This document shows, piece by piece, positions 22,940-30,682 of a DNA stretch of 34,421 nucleotides (positions are counted from its first letter, which is position 1; each line of letters begins with the position of its first letter). The stretch is from Fibrobacter succinogenes (GTDB lineage Bacteria; Fibrobacterota; Fibrobacteria; Fibrobacterales; Fibrobacteraceae). Under the pieces are notes generated by a model. The model did not search any database, was not told the DNA's origin, and saw only the letters and a list, made by a program, of their open reading frames with translations. The stretch covers positions 1-34,421 of the forward strand of contig CACYRP010000051.1 in NCBI GenBank assembly GCA_902776765.1, written 5' to 3'. Both the position numbers and the translations under genes were made by a program.

Positions 22940-23238
22940 CGGAAACGGATGCCCCGAATAATAAGGGTGTTGATTATCTGATGTCCGGTGATTCTGATGA
23001 TGAAGTCTCTGCAAGTCTTGTCAATAATGCCGAAGCTCCTTTGTCTCGCGGTGCACCTGATTTGGATGACAGTCTGAATACACGCACGCTTGCCGATATT
23101 TATATGGAACAAGGCGTTTACAACAAGGCTCTTGAAATTTATGCGGATCTTGCAAAGAAGGATCCGAATAATGCTGAAATCAAATCGCGGTTGAATGAAA
23201 TAGAAAAACTCTGTCGCGAAAAGTTTGGAGAAGGCTAA
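22936..23238 (+). CDS. C-terminal TPR fragment or TTG-started small TPR protein
   Basis: This 100-codon frame lies in the -1 frame relative to the acidic scaffold gene. Its TTG shares the sequence TTGA with the scaffold stop codon. It encodes an acidic first part (MSGDSDDEVSAS) and then a good TPR unit, TLADIYMEQGVYNKALEIYA followed by DLAKKDPNNAEIKSRL. Proteins with an N-terminal TPR, an acidic linker and a terminal TPR of this form are known. This frame may therefore be the original C-terminus of the scaffold, separated by a one-base deletion or reached by -1 slippage. Alternatively it is a separate protein translated by TTGA coupling; an internal ATG is at 22981. No Shine-Dalgarno sequence precedes the TTG. 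It ends one base before pilT. Confidence 0.65.
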   Translation: MTETDAPNNKGVDYLMSGDSDDEVSASLVNNAEAPLSRGAPDLDDSLNTRTLADIYMEQGVYNKALEIYADLAKKDPNNAEIKSRLNEIEKLCREKFGEG

Positions 23239-23239
23239 T

Positions 23240-24340
23240 ATGGCTGAACTTCGTATTGAACAGCTCTTGCGCGAAATGGTGAATCGCAAGGCCTCTGACT
23301 TGCATTTGCGAGTGGGCGTTCCGCCGGTTTACCGTATCAATGGTACATTGCAGAAAATTTTTGACGTGCGCATCGATGGCGCCATGATGGATTCTTTCTT
23401 GGATGATATCATGAACCGCGACCAAAAGCAGCGTTTCGAAACGAACAAGGAATGCGACTTTGCCGTTGGCGCCCGCGATATGGGACGTTTCCGTGTGAAC
23501 GTGTTCCGCCAGCGTGGTACGATTGCCGTTGTGATTCGTCATATTAAGGCTACGATTCCTCCGTTCGAAGAACTGCATTTGCCCGAAATCATTCGCGAGT
23601 TGGCTTTGACAAAGCGCGGTCTTGTGCTTGTGACGGGTACGACGGGTTCTGGTAAGTCGACGACGCTTGCCTCCATGATTGACTACATCAATCAGAAGGA
23701 ATCCGTGAACGTCATTACGGTTGAAGACCCGATCGAATACCTTTATAAAGACAACGTAGCGATTATTTCGCAGCGTGAAATCGGCGTGGATACGCTTTCG
23801 TATGCAAACGCACTCCGTGCAGCTCTCCGTCAGGACCCGGACGTGCTCCTCGTGGGCGAAATTCGTGACTTGGAAACGATGCAGATTGCTTTGACCGCTG
23901 CTGATACGGGTCACATGGTGTTTGCAACCATCCATACGACGAACGCCGTCGAAACGATCCACCGTGTGCTTTCGATGTATCCGCCGCACCAGCATGATGA
24001 AATCCGTCTGTTGCTTGCGGAAGTTCTCGCGGGCATTATTTCGCTTAGACTTTTGCCGACCAAGGATGGCAAGGGCCGTGTGCCTGCTGCTGAAATCCTC
24101 GTGAATACGGGTGCCATCAAGGAATATATCCAGGACAAGGATAAGATTGACATGGTGGAACAGGCGGTTGCTGAAGGACACATCCAATATCACAGCCAGA
24201 CGTTCGACCAGGCGCTTTTGGAACTTTATCAGAACGAACAGATTTCGCTTGAAACGGCTATGAACGCTGCAACGAACCGCGATGACTTCGATCTTAAGAT
24301 TCGTGGTATTTCTGGTACATCTGACCGCGGCTGGATGTAG
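23240..24340 (+). CDS. pilT: Type IV pilus retraction ATPase PilT
   Basis: PilT is the hexameric motor that depolymerises type IV pili and powers twitching motility. The 366-residue protein shows the N-terminal MVNRKASDLHLRVGVPPVYR and the Walker A motif GTTGSGKST (133-141). It continues with the Asp box VEDPIEYLY, Walker B DVLLVGEIRD (201-210) and His box ATIHTTNA (229-236). The C-terminal EAxxxAxNRDDF-type end is present. All catalytic elements are intact, and length is slightly above the usual 340-360. The ATG at 23240 follows GGAGAAGG; an in-frame TTG at 23225 is less likely. No pilB, pilC or pilin gene is nearby; its only close partners are the acidic TPR genes. The region just after the stop has TTTAGACGAAAG, the intergenic repeat word. 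Confidence 0.93.
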   Translation: MAELRIEQLLREMVNRKASDLHLRVGVPPVYRINGTLQKIFDVRIDGAMMDSFLDDIMNRDQKQRFETNKECDFAVGARDMGRFRVNVFRQRGTIAVVIRHIKATIPPFEELHLPEIIRELALTKRGLVLVTGTTGSGKSTTLASMIDYINQKESVNVITVEDPIEYLYKDNVAIISQREIGVDTLSYANALRAALRQDPDVLLVGEIRDLETMQIALTAADTGHMVFATIHTTNAVETIHRVLSMYPPHQHDEIRLLLAEVLAGIISLRLLPTKDGKGRVPAAEILVNTGAIKEYIQDKDKIDMVEQAVAEGHIQYHSQTFDQALLELYQNEQISLETAMNAATNRDDFDLKIRGISGTSDRGWM

Positions 24341-24480
24341 TTTAGACGAAAGATCGCTTCGCTGGTAGACGGAAAGACGGGAGAGGCAATGCAGTGGATA
24401 CGCTTGCGTATACAGTGCTGAGCCGACCTGTCTTGGCTTGAAGAGCAAAGACGAGAGAGGCGAATGCTGTAAAATTGAAA
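24341..24480. repeat. Degenerate AGACGAAAG-type repeat region after pilT
   Basis: TTTAGACGAAAG begins at 24341, directly after the pilT TAG. It is followed by ATCGCTTCGCTG, then TAGACGG, AAAGACGGGAGAG and, further on, AAAGACGAGAGAGGCGAATG. These are diverged words of the same family as at 17836-17893. No gene is visible. Confidence 0.5.
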
Positions 24481-24485
24481 TTTGA

Positions 24486-24513
24486 AAAAGGCGAGCAAAA
24501 ATGCTCGCCTTTT
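24486..24513. terminator. Bidirectional intrinsic terminator between pilT and the convergent lipoprotein gene
   Basis: A perfect twelve-pair stem AAAAGGCGAGCA (24486-24497) and TGCTCGCCTTTT (24502-24513) has a four-A loop. The A-run on one side and T-run on the other make it usable in both directions. It lies between the convergent pilT and DUF4353 genes, as expected. Confidence 0.85.
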
Positions 24514-24523
24514 ATCTTTAGTC

Positions 24524-24561
24524 TTTCGTCTGTAGGGCCTCTACGGCCCGTTCTTTCGTCT
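24524..24561. repeat. Word-hairpin-word module overlapping the stop of the DUF4353 gene
   Basis: TTTCGTCT at 24524-24531 and 24554-24561 flank a five-pair hairpin GGGCC/GGCCC (24535-24539 and 24545-24549) with loop TCTAC. Read on the - strand, the last word gives TAGACGAAAGAAC, whose TAG is the stop codon of the lipoprotein gene. This is the same placement as at 17836. Confidence 0.7.
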
Positions 24562-26563
24562 ACTTCGTATAAACGCAGCGGTCGGTGCTATTGCCGAAGC
24601 AGGTCTTGGTCATGCCGCTTACGCTGCTGATAGCGCTCGGCTGACCCACGCTAGAGACCATCTTGTTTCCGGAAAAACTCGGCTTGAACGCAATTGACGA
24701 AGTGCCGTAGTAGCTATTGGTATTGAAGCTTACGCTGTACTGCGTGCCTTCTTCGGAATTATTCGTGCCGAAACCGAGGAGCTTTGCGTTTGAAGAAATG
24801 TTCGTGGTTCCGTCGGAATCGACCATACCGCCCATGCCACCGTTCATGCGGCATTCCACGACGATGACTCCGCCAGAAATCGTAATGTCTCCATTGCTGT
24901 CGACGCCGTCTGTGTCGCCGGTGCCAACGTAAATGTAGTGGTAACCGCCCGTAACTGTGAGCTTGCCGGTGCTTCCGCTGCCAGGGCCGAAGCCATTGCC
25001 GCCAAATCCGCCTGTGCTGCGACCGGTCGTGGTCGTAGACGTTCCGCCGGCAGCATTCCAACCGTCATCCGTGGTGATGACGCTTGTAATACCGCCTTCA
25101 AAGTGCATGTCGGGAGATTCCATGCCTTCGTAGGCGAGGGTAACGCTGATGTTCGCGTTGTCCTTCACGTAGAGTGCTTTTTCTGCATGGACGCCATCGT
25201 CGTCAGTGGCAATTGTGATTGTACCGCCAGAAACAGTGATGTTTCCACTGCTATGGAGACCGTCATCGCGGCTGTTGATATCGATAATGCCTGCGTTGAT
25301 GGTGATGCTCGAATCGCCCTTGATGCCCTTCATGCTTTCGCTCGGAGAGCAGGAACTGCCGCCCATACCGGGGAATCCACCCATGCCGCCTCGTCCGCCT
25401 GTGCTGCCGGTATTGCTTGTGGGATCGCTAAGGCAACTATGGCCACCGCCTGCTGTAACTTTGATGGTCGGGTTTGTTGATTCGCCATTCGCGATTGTTA
25501 CTGCGTTCGTTGCGGTGATGCCATCGAATGCTGATGTAATGGTGATTTCGCCACCCGTAATTTCAATGCTTCCCTTGCCTGATGCTAAATCGGCTGCATC
25601 TTCGGTATCGCTCTTGATGCCGTCGCCTTCGGTCGTGATGATGTTGATTGTTCCGCCACTGACTTCAACGGAGTTCTTGCCCTTGAGACCGTTGTTCCTG
25701 GCCTTGACAGTAATGAGGCCGTTTTTAACCTTCAAGTCGTTGCTGGTGTGGATACCATTGTTGTAGTTGCCGTTGACTATGAGCGTACCTTCGCCTTTGA
25801 TGGTGAGGTCGTCCTTGGCGTAAATGCAAGCGCCTGTTGTATCGGTTTTTGCTTCACCGTTATCGTTAGTGTAATTGTAGGTCTTGGTGCGGGAGGAGCC
25901 ATCGCTCAAGGTGTTGGTCGTACCGTTTTTGGCGACCACGAAAGCCTTGCTTGCCTTCTGGATGTAAATCGGGGCGTCAGCGGTGTTGCTGAGTGTAAGG
26001 CCTCTCATGTTCAAGTAAACTGAAGAATCCGTCTTTGCCGTGTTCACGAGAATTTGGGCATCGCTTCCGCTGTAAGAACCGCTAATGTCGTATTCGCCAC
26101 CGCAAGAAATCTTGACGGAGCCGCCTTCGACGGTTATGCAGTTTCCGCCGTTGGCAACTGTTGCTCCGCCTGCGGTGTAGGTAATGACTGGGCGGTTACC
26201 CGTATTTCCGTTAATTTGTTTGCTTTGCTCGCTAGAGGAACTCTGCGCCGTTGCAGAACTGCTGGAGTTTACGCCTGGAGCTGCGTTGCTTGAAGAACTC
26301 TTGCCGCTCGGTTTTGTGCCGTTGCTGTTTGAAGAGCCGGTTGTTGCGCTACTTTCAGGTGTTCCTGTTGATGAGCCGGTTTCGGAATCGCAAGAAGTAA
26401 TATCGCCGTAGCCCTCGTCTGCTATCGAAGAGGAACTATCGCTATCAATCTCCGCGATGGGATTGGCTGGGTTGTATATGTCAGAATTCGAGTCGGAGCA
26501 GCTAGTGAATATTCCTAACGAAAATCCTGAAATGCATCCCATGATCAAGATTCTTTTATTCAT
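24560..26563 (-). CDS. Carbohydrate-binding beta-helix lipoprotein (DUF4353/Cthe_2159-like)
   Basis: The 667-residue protein has a lipoprotein signal ending in IFTSC (Cys about 22). A Ser-rich linker of roughly 90 residues follows (SSSS blocks with Gly/Thr/Pro). The rest is a run of short beta-strand repeats of the kind KGEGTLIVNGNYNNGIHTSN, VSGGTINI and ITGGEITIT, the pattern of the Cthe_2159/DUF4353 family (PF14262). That family has a calcium-binding parallel beta-helix, and a Clostridium member binds cellulose-like and acidic sugars. Two Gly-rich inserts (GGRGGMGGFPGMGG and GGFGGNGFGPGSG) interrupt it. A surface polysaccharide-binding role suits a cellulose degrader but is inferred. On the - strand GGGAG sits about eight bases before the ATG, a good ribosome site. 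It is the only - strand gene in the window. Confidence 0.9.
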   Translation of the reverse strand: MNKRILIMGCISGFSLGIFTSCSDSNSDIYNPANPIAEIDSDSSSSIADEGYGDITSCDSETGSSTGTPESSATTGSSNSNGTKPSGKSSSSNAAPGVNSSSSATAQSSSSEQSKQINGNTGNRPVITYTAGGATVANGGNCITVEGGSVKISCGGEYDISGSYSGSDAQILVNTAKTDSSVYLNMRGLTLSNTADAPIYIQKASKAFVVAKNGTTNTLSDGSSRTKTYNYTNDNGEAKTDTTGACIYAKDDLTIKGEGTLIVNGNYNNGIHTSNDLKVKNGLITVKARNNGLKGKNSVEVSGGTINIITTEGDGIKSDTEDAADLASGKGSIEITGGEITITSAFDGITATNAVTIANGESTNPTIKVTAGGGHSCLSDPTSNTGSTGGRGGMGGFPGMGGSSCSPSESMKGIKGDSSITINAGIIDINSRDDGLHSSGNITVSGGTITIATDDDGVHAEKALYVKDNANISVTLAYEGMESPDMHFEGGITSVITTDDGWNAAGGTSTTTTGRSTGGFGGNGFGPGSGSTGKLTVTGGYHYIYVGTGDTDGVDSNGDITISGGVIVVECRMNGGMGGMVDSDGTTNISSNAKLLGFGTNNSEEGTQYSVSFNTNSYYGTSSIAFKPSFSGNKMVSSVGQPSAISSVSGMTKTCFGNSTDRCVYTK

Positions 26564-26749
26564 ATTAAATATCTCCCATTCATCATTTCTTCAAAACTTA
26601 TATTTTGCCAAAAAGCTTGTGTATGGTGGGTTTCTGTTTTTTGGATGACGTTGCTTTTTTAAGTGGAACGAAAAGTTCCGAGCGGGACGAAATGGGTCAA
26701 AATTTTCATTTTTCGCTAAGAATGCAGATGAAAATGCTACATTATTGCA
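26564..26749. promoter_or_regulatory. Divergent promoter region between DUF4353 lipoprotein and Wzi-like gene
   Basis: For the leftward gene, a TATAAG-like box reads on the - strand (26602-26597) and would give a leader of about 20 bases containing GGGAG. For the rightward gene, TACATT at 26738-26743 ends six bases before the ATG at 26750, predicting a leaderless mRNA. No clear -35 elements or operator palindromes were found. Confidence 0.35.
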
Positions 26750-28381
26750 ATGGATTTCAAGAAAATTATACCCTTTTTATCTTGCTTCTTTCTTTTTGCT
26801 GGCGTGAGCGGTTCTATGGCTGCTTCACCGGTGATTAGCCCCGAACGCACGTTCAATTTGCGGACGCTCGAAACAGCTCCGATGCTGTTCGAGTACCATC
26901 GGCAGACGGTCGGAAACGAGCGCCAGTATTTTACCTACCCGCGTAGGGATACGACATTCCGCAAGAACTTCACAAAGACTGAGGGGAACGCTCTCTTGTA
27001 CTTTGATAATGTGCGCGGTGCTGGTATTTTAGGCAATGGACTCCAATTCAAGTGCGACTCTGCGGATACATCATGCGCTGCAAAGGCAGCGTCTCTTGAA
27101 AATGCAAACCCGCGTGTAGCCATTGCGGCAAGCATTGTCGGTGGTATCGACTATCGTGGCGGCGAATATATCAACGATACGGACCATCGTGGTCTTAGGA
27201 CTGGCAGTAAGACTTCTGGCGATACGATTTGGCCGGGAATTGATGGCGGTATTTATTTGCGCGGTTTTGTTGATTCTGTGGACTTTGTGCTGGATGCCCG
27301 TATTTACAGCGAAGGTCATTCTGCGAGTTGGCCGCGCTCTTTTGACCGCGAATTTTTGGAAGTTCAAACTGAAGAAAAAAAGTCCGGTGCTGACTACACA
27401 AGCTACGCCCGTTACCGTACGCACTTTGCGTTTAACTATGATTGGCTGCGTCTAGACTTTGGCCGTGACGTGATGCATTGGGGACCTGGTTATTACAACA
27501 ACCTCTCTTTAAACCAGTTTGCGATTCCGTACAATATGATGAGCTTGGACTTGATGATTGGTCCTTTGCGTGTGATGAGTTTTTATGCGGACTTGCGAAT
27601 TTATAGTAGCATGGATCCCCGAAATAAGGATAGTACGCGAAATATTTTTGGCCACCGCTACGAACTTGCTGTAGGAAACGCTACGTTTGGTATAAGTGAA
27701 CTTACTATACTTCATGACGACATGAAACCATGGCTGTTTGTTCCGACGGTTCCGTTGTTCATGGAAAAAGGGAATTATGCGGAATCCAGCAACAATGGCT
27801 CTATATCATTTGACTTTAACTACCGTCTGTTTAATTCTGTTCGCTTTTATACGGAATTTTTCTTGGATGATATGGATTCGCCGATTAGCTTAATCAGAAA
27901 CGACAATATCGAAGCGAAGTGGGCTTGGATGGCGGGTCTCCAAGCGGGGCATGATTTTTATATCAAGGGGCATAAGCTTGAAGCGGGAACGATTTTTGAA
28001 TATGCCCGTGTAGAACCTTATGTTTATACGCATTTTAAAAAGAATACCGCTCAAGTGGCTCATCTTGGCTATCCGCTAGGGAATCAGAGCGGGCCGAACA
28101 GCCGTACGATTGACTGGAATCTCTTCGCTCGCTTGGATGGTCACATTTTTGCATCGGTCCGTCAGACTTGGTTCTGGAAAGGGACTGATTATGGCAGTTC
28201 CGTGAACGATACGACTCCTGATGCTCATAATTTAAAAGAAAAAAGTTTTCTCAAAGGCGCTAAACTCAAGTATTCGCTTACGCCAGCGATCAGCTATGAC
28301 GGGCAGCGCTTCTCGTTCATGGGCGAGCTGACTTTGTTTAATAATCGTAAAACCTACATCCGCGCCGGATTTAAATGGTAG
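26750..28381 (+). CDS. Wzi-like outer-membrane beta-barrel protein
   Basis: The 543-residue protein has a signal peptide ending near GSMAASP (residue about 25). It is a predicted beta-barrel: alternating amphipathic strands, many aromatic residues and a C-terminal Trp (RAGFKW), the usual end of outer-membrane proteins. The motif WLRLDFGRDVMHWGPGY followed by LSLNQFAIPYNM matches the WGPG...LS.N..P signature of the capsule assembly Wzi family (PF14052). Wzi in E. coli binds K-antigen capsule at the surface, so a polysaccharide-anchoring role is plausible here. Its partner could be surface glycans made by the GT locus in this window, but no close linkage exists. The start has no Shine-Dalgarno sequence. 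Family assignment is moderate, barrel assignment strong. Confidence 0.8.
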   Translation: MDFKKIIPFLSCFFLFAGVSGSMAASPVISPERTFNLRTLETAPMLFEYHRQTVGNERQYFTYPRRDTTFRKNFTKTEGNALLYFDNVRGAGILGNGLQFKCDSADTSCAAKAASLENANPRVAIAASIVGGIDYRGGEYINDTDHRGLRTGSKTSGDTIWPGIDGGIYLRGFVDSVDFVLDARIYSEGHSASWPRSFDREFLEVQTEEKKSGADYTSYARYRTHFAFNYDWLRLDFGRDVMHWGPGYYNNLSLNQFAIPYNMMSLDLMIGPLRVMSFYADLRIYSSMDPRNKDSTRNIFGHRYELAVGNATFGISELTILHDDMKPWLFVPTVPLFMEKGNYAESSNNGSISFDFNYRLFNSVRFYTEFFLDDMDSPISLIRNDNIEAKWAWMAGLQAGHDFYIKGHKLEAGTIFEYARVEPYVYTHFKKNTAQVAHLGYPLGNQSGPNSRTIDWNLFARLDGHIFASVRQTWFWKGTDYGSSVNDTTPDAHNLKEKSFLKGAKLKYSLTPAISYDGQRFSFMGELTLFNNRKTYIRAGFKW

Positions 28382-28383
28382 TG

Positions 28384-28466
28384 AGCTCAAATGGGCGCCG
28401 ACCTCATAGCTCAAACCTCATTGCTCACCGCCCTAAACCTCTAACCACTATCCATTGTTCACTAAC
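28384..28466. repeat. Word-hairpin-word module and CACTAAC-type run before the U32 gene
   Basis: AGCTCAAA at 28384-28391 and 28408-28415 flank the self-complementary GGCGCC. ACCTCAT follows each time. Further on, CTAACCACTATCC and TTCACTAACC repeat the words at 3322-3347. The block joins the Wzi-like stop at 28381 to the ATG at 28469, leaving no normal ribosome-binding site. Confidence 0.5.
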
Positions 28467-28468
28467 CT

Positions 28469-29758
28469 ATGACTAAACCTGAATTATTAGCCCCTGCGGG
28501 CGACCTTGTGCGAATGAAGTACGCGTTTGCTTATGGTGCAGACGCGGTGTATGCAGGGCAACCTGCTTTCTCGTTACGCGCTCGCGAAAACGGTTTCAAG
28601 AACTTGGACGACCTCGCCGAAGGCATTGCCTATGCGCATGAACATGGCAAAAAATTCTACCTTACAAGTAATGTCATTCCGCGTAATGTGAAGGTGGAAT
28701 CGTTCCAGAAGGCTCTAAATGCGGCCTTGGAACTCAAACCTGATGCGCTTATTGTTGCGGATCCGGGCTTTGTGGGTTGGCTTTTGAAGGAACATCCCGA
28801 AACGGAAGTGCATTTGTCTGTGCAGGCGAATACCACTAACTACTTGGCCGCTTCGTTTTGGAAAAATCTAGGTGTTCGTCGAATTATTTTAAGCCGTGAA
28901 CTTCGTCTATCTGAAATTTTAGAGATAAAGAAGCAAGTTCCAGACCTTGAACTGGAAGTGTTCGTCCATGGCGCTGTTTGTATGGCAATGTCTGGCCGTT
29001 GCATGCTCTCGAACTGGGTGACGCACCGTGACGCCAATCAGGGCGCCTGCGATAACAGCTGCCGCATGCCGTATCGTTTGTACGCGAACTCCGGTCCACA
29101 GGTTGAGGACTATCGTGAACACGAAGGCTCGTTTACGCTCCAGCGCACGGATCGCCCTGAACTGGATCCGATTGCGCTCGACGAAGACACTTGGGGAACG
29201 TACTTTATGAGTAGTCGTGACCTTTGCGCTCTGGATGTAATCCCTGAGCTTGTGGCGGGTGGGCTTGATTCGTTCAAGATTGAAGGCCGTACGCGCTCGG
29301 TTTACTACTTGAGCCAGGTGGTTCGCGCTTACCGTATGGCTATTGATGCGGTTGCTGCCGGGAATCCGGTGCCCGAAGAAAGCCGTCGCGCGATTCGCTT
29401 TGTCGATGGGCGAGGCTTTATGCCGGGATTCTTGCGTGGTCCGCTTCCGCAGAATTACGAGGCTACGCATGTGGATGCCGAAGGTGGTTGCGTTGCGGCT
29501 CAGGTCAAGGACTTTGATGCGGCTACAGGCGCTTGCCTTGTGAACGTGAAGAACCCGTTTTCGATGGATGATACCTTAGAACTCATGACTCCCGACGGAA
29601 TGAACCCTGTTGAGGTCGAAGAACTACTAGATTTTAGGGGCGCTGCCGCTGATCGATTGAATCCGGGAACTGAAGGGCGAGTTTTTCTGGGAAAAAATAC
29701 CTTAAAAAACGAAAAAAACGCCAAATTCAGCTTCCTTGTGAAACGATCGAAAGTTTAG
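28469..29758 (+). CDS. trhP: Peptidase U32 family protein, probable tRNA hydroxylation protein TrhP
   Basis: The 429-residue protein begins PELLAPAGDLVRMKYAFAYGADAVYAG, the U32 family N-terminus (first strand and phosphate-type loop of a barrel). The family Cys cluster is Cys 171, 178, 194 and 198 in HGAVCMAMSGRCMLSNW and GACDNSC, with the HRDANQG segment between. HRDxNQG is characteristic of TrhP (formerly YegQ), which with its partners makes 5-hydroxyuridine at tRNA wobble position 34; prephenate is required. Length is close to E. coli TrhP (about 450). The homolog RlhA is larger, so TrhP is the better call, but other U32 proteins (UbiU/UbiV-like) cannot be excluded fully. The Cys cluster may hold an iron-sulfur centre, by family knowledge. 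Confidence 0.82.
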   Translation: MTKPELLAPAGDLVRMKYAFAYGADAVYAGQPAFSLRARENGFKNLDDLAEGIAYAHEHGKKFYLTSNVIPRNVKVESFQKALNAALELKPDALIVADPGFVGWLLKEHPETEVHLSVQANTTNYLAASFWKNLGVRRIILSRELRLSEILEIKKQVPDLELEVFVHGAVCMAMSGRCMLSNWVTHRDANQGACDNSCRMPYRLYANSGPQVEDYREHEGSFTLQRTDRPELDPIALDEDTWGTYFMSSRDLCALDVIPELVAGGLDSFKIEGRTRSVYYLSQVVRAYRMAIDAVAAGNPVPEESRRAIRFVDGRGFMPGFLRGPLPQNYEATHVDAEGGCVAAQVKDFDAATGACLVNVKNPFSMDDTLELMTPDGMNPVEVEELLDFRGAAADRLNPGTEGRVFLGKNTLKNEKNAKFSFLVKRSKV

Positions 29759-29786
29759 CAACGCATTAATAAAATAAATTTGTGTT

Positions 29787-30245
29787 ATGGCTGTCGATGA
29801 GGCGACAAAAAAGCAGGACGAGTTAGAACTTTATCAAATTGATGATAAAGCTATCGTCCCATTCTTCCAGAAGCATCTGGAGGAATTACGGCAGTTCATT
29901 CACGATCACGAACACAACAATCTTTGCTTGTTGGTGTTGCTGAAGCAATTTATTCGTACTTACCGCATGCCGTTCAATATGCAGCGCTATATGGAAGTCC
30001 AGAGGACTTTTATCCAGCGCTCTTTGCACGACAAAATTCAGGACCGCCAGCAGGCGGTAAGCCATTGGATTCAGGAATTTGCAGGCCGGCATCGCAATCG
30101 CATGATCCAGCTGCAATGCTTGTATCTTGATCGCGTTAAGGATCGCTTGCTCCCTGAAATTGAAAAATTGCTTGAAGAGCGGATTGACCATCTGCAAGAA
30201 AAGCTTGACGAACAACATTCTGAACAATCTCAGCACGATAATTAA
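29787..30245 (+). CDS. Helical protein of unknown function
   Basis: The 152-residue product is hydrophilic and predicted almost entirely helical, with coiled-coil-like stretches at the start (QKHLEELRQFIHDHEHNN) and the end (IEKLLEERIDHLQEKLDE). It is rich in His, Gln, Arg and Glu, and has no signal peptide or membrane segment. I recognise no family. The ATG at 29787 overlaps TGTTAT (TTTGTGTTATGG), and TAAAAT at 29770-29775 lies eleven bases upstream. No Shine-Dalgarno sequence is evident. It lies between trhP (28 bases away) and the AT-rich region before dnaA. A role in DNA or chromosome handling is possible from position but has no sequence support. Confidence 0.75.
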   Translation: MAVDEATKKQDELELYQIDDKAIVPFFQKHLEELRQFIHDHEHNNLCLLVLLKQFIRTYRMPFNMQRYMEVQRTFIQRSLHDKIQDRQQAVSHWIQEFAGRHRNRMIQLQCLYLDRVKDRLLPEIEKLLEERIDHLQEKLDEQHSEQSQHDN

Positions 30246-30273
30246 TTGTAATTTCGTGTTGCTCATTTTTCAT

Positions 30274-30325
30274 TCTAGTAACTATAAACTAGTATCTAGT
30301 AACTGCGACGAAGTCGATCGTAACT
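30274..30325. repeat. Word-hairpin-word module before dnaA region
   Basis: TCTAGTAACT occurs at 30274-30283 and again at 30295-30304. It is followed by a four-pair hairpin CGAC/GTCG (30306-30309 and 30313-30316) with loop GAA, and then TAACT again at 30321-30325. The layout matches the other modules although the words differ. Confidence 0.55.
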
Positions 30326-30682
30326 CAGTGAAAATCAACAAGTTACATTTTTCTTATTCGTAAAAAGTGCCTTTTTTACGCGAAAATCGCCGTTTTGTGT
30401 AAAGTTTGTATGTTTAATGTAAGAAAAATCTTGTCAAGGGATGTTTGAAAAAATACCTGTTGATAACTTGTGCTAATAATAAGTGATAATTTTGTTGCAC
30501 ATACGTTCGTAAGGATGGTGTAAATTGGAAAAATTTGGATAAAAATTGTTTTTTAAAAATTATTGCCGATTTTGAACAAAAAATGGACATTTAAATTTTT
30601 TTTCGTTTGTGGCGCTTGTTCTTGCAAAATCCTTTCTTATTTTTTGCTTGCTCTTTTATAATCTTGACTGGTTTTTTAGATC
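30326..30682. other. AT-rich region upstream of dnaA, possible replication origin
   Basis: I see no gene here. Five sites differ by one base from the DnaA-box consensus TGTGNAWAA/TTWTNCACA: TGTGTAAAG 30396, TGTTGATAA 30458, TGTTGCACA 30493 (reverse orientation), TTTGGATAA 30534 and CGTGGATAA 30682. The last covers the dnaA start codon. A very AT-rich stretch at about 30530-30610 could serve as an unwinding element. An eight-pair palindrome CGTAAAAA/TTTTTACG is at 30359-30380. No dnaN is adjacent, so origin status is uncertain. Confidence 0.4.
30657..30662 (+). promoter_or_regulatory. TATAAT -10-like box for dnaA
   Basis: A consensus TATAAT at 30657-30662 lies 20 bases before the GTG start at 30683, predicting a leader of about 13 bases. 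A weak TTCTTA at 30635-30640 gives a 16-base spacer. The one-mismatch DnaA box at 30682 lies just downstream and could mediate autoregulation. Confidence 0.45.

Noticed and set aside
23180..24448. Long open frame antisense to pilT
   Set aside because: pilT is intact and conserved on the + strand; the antisense product is unlike any protein family and has no start signals.
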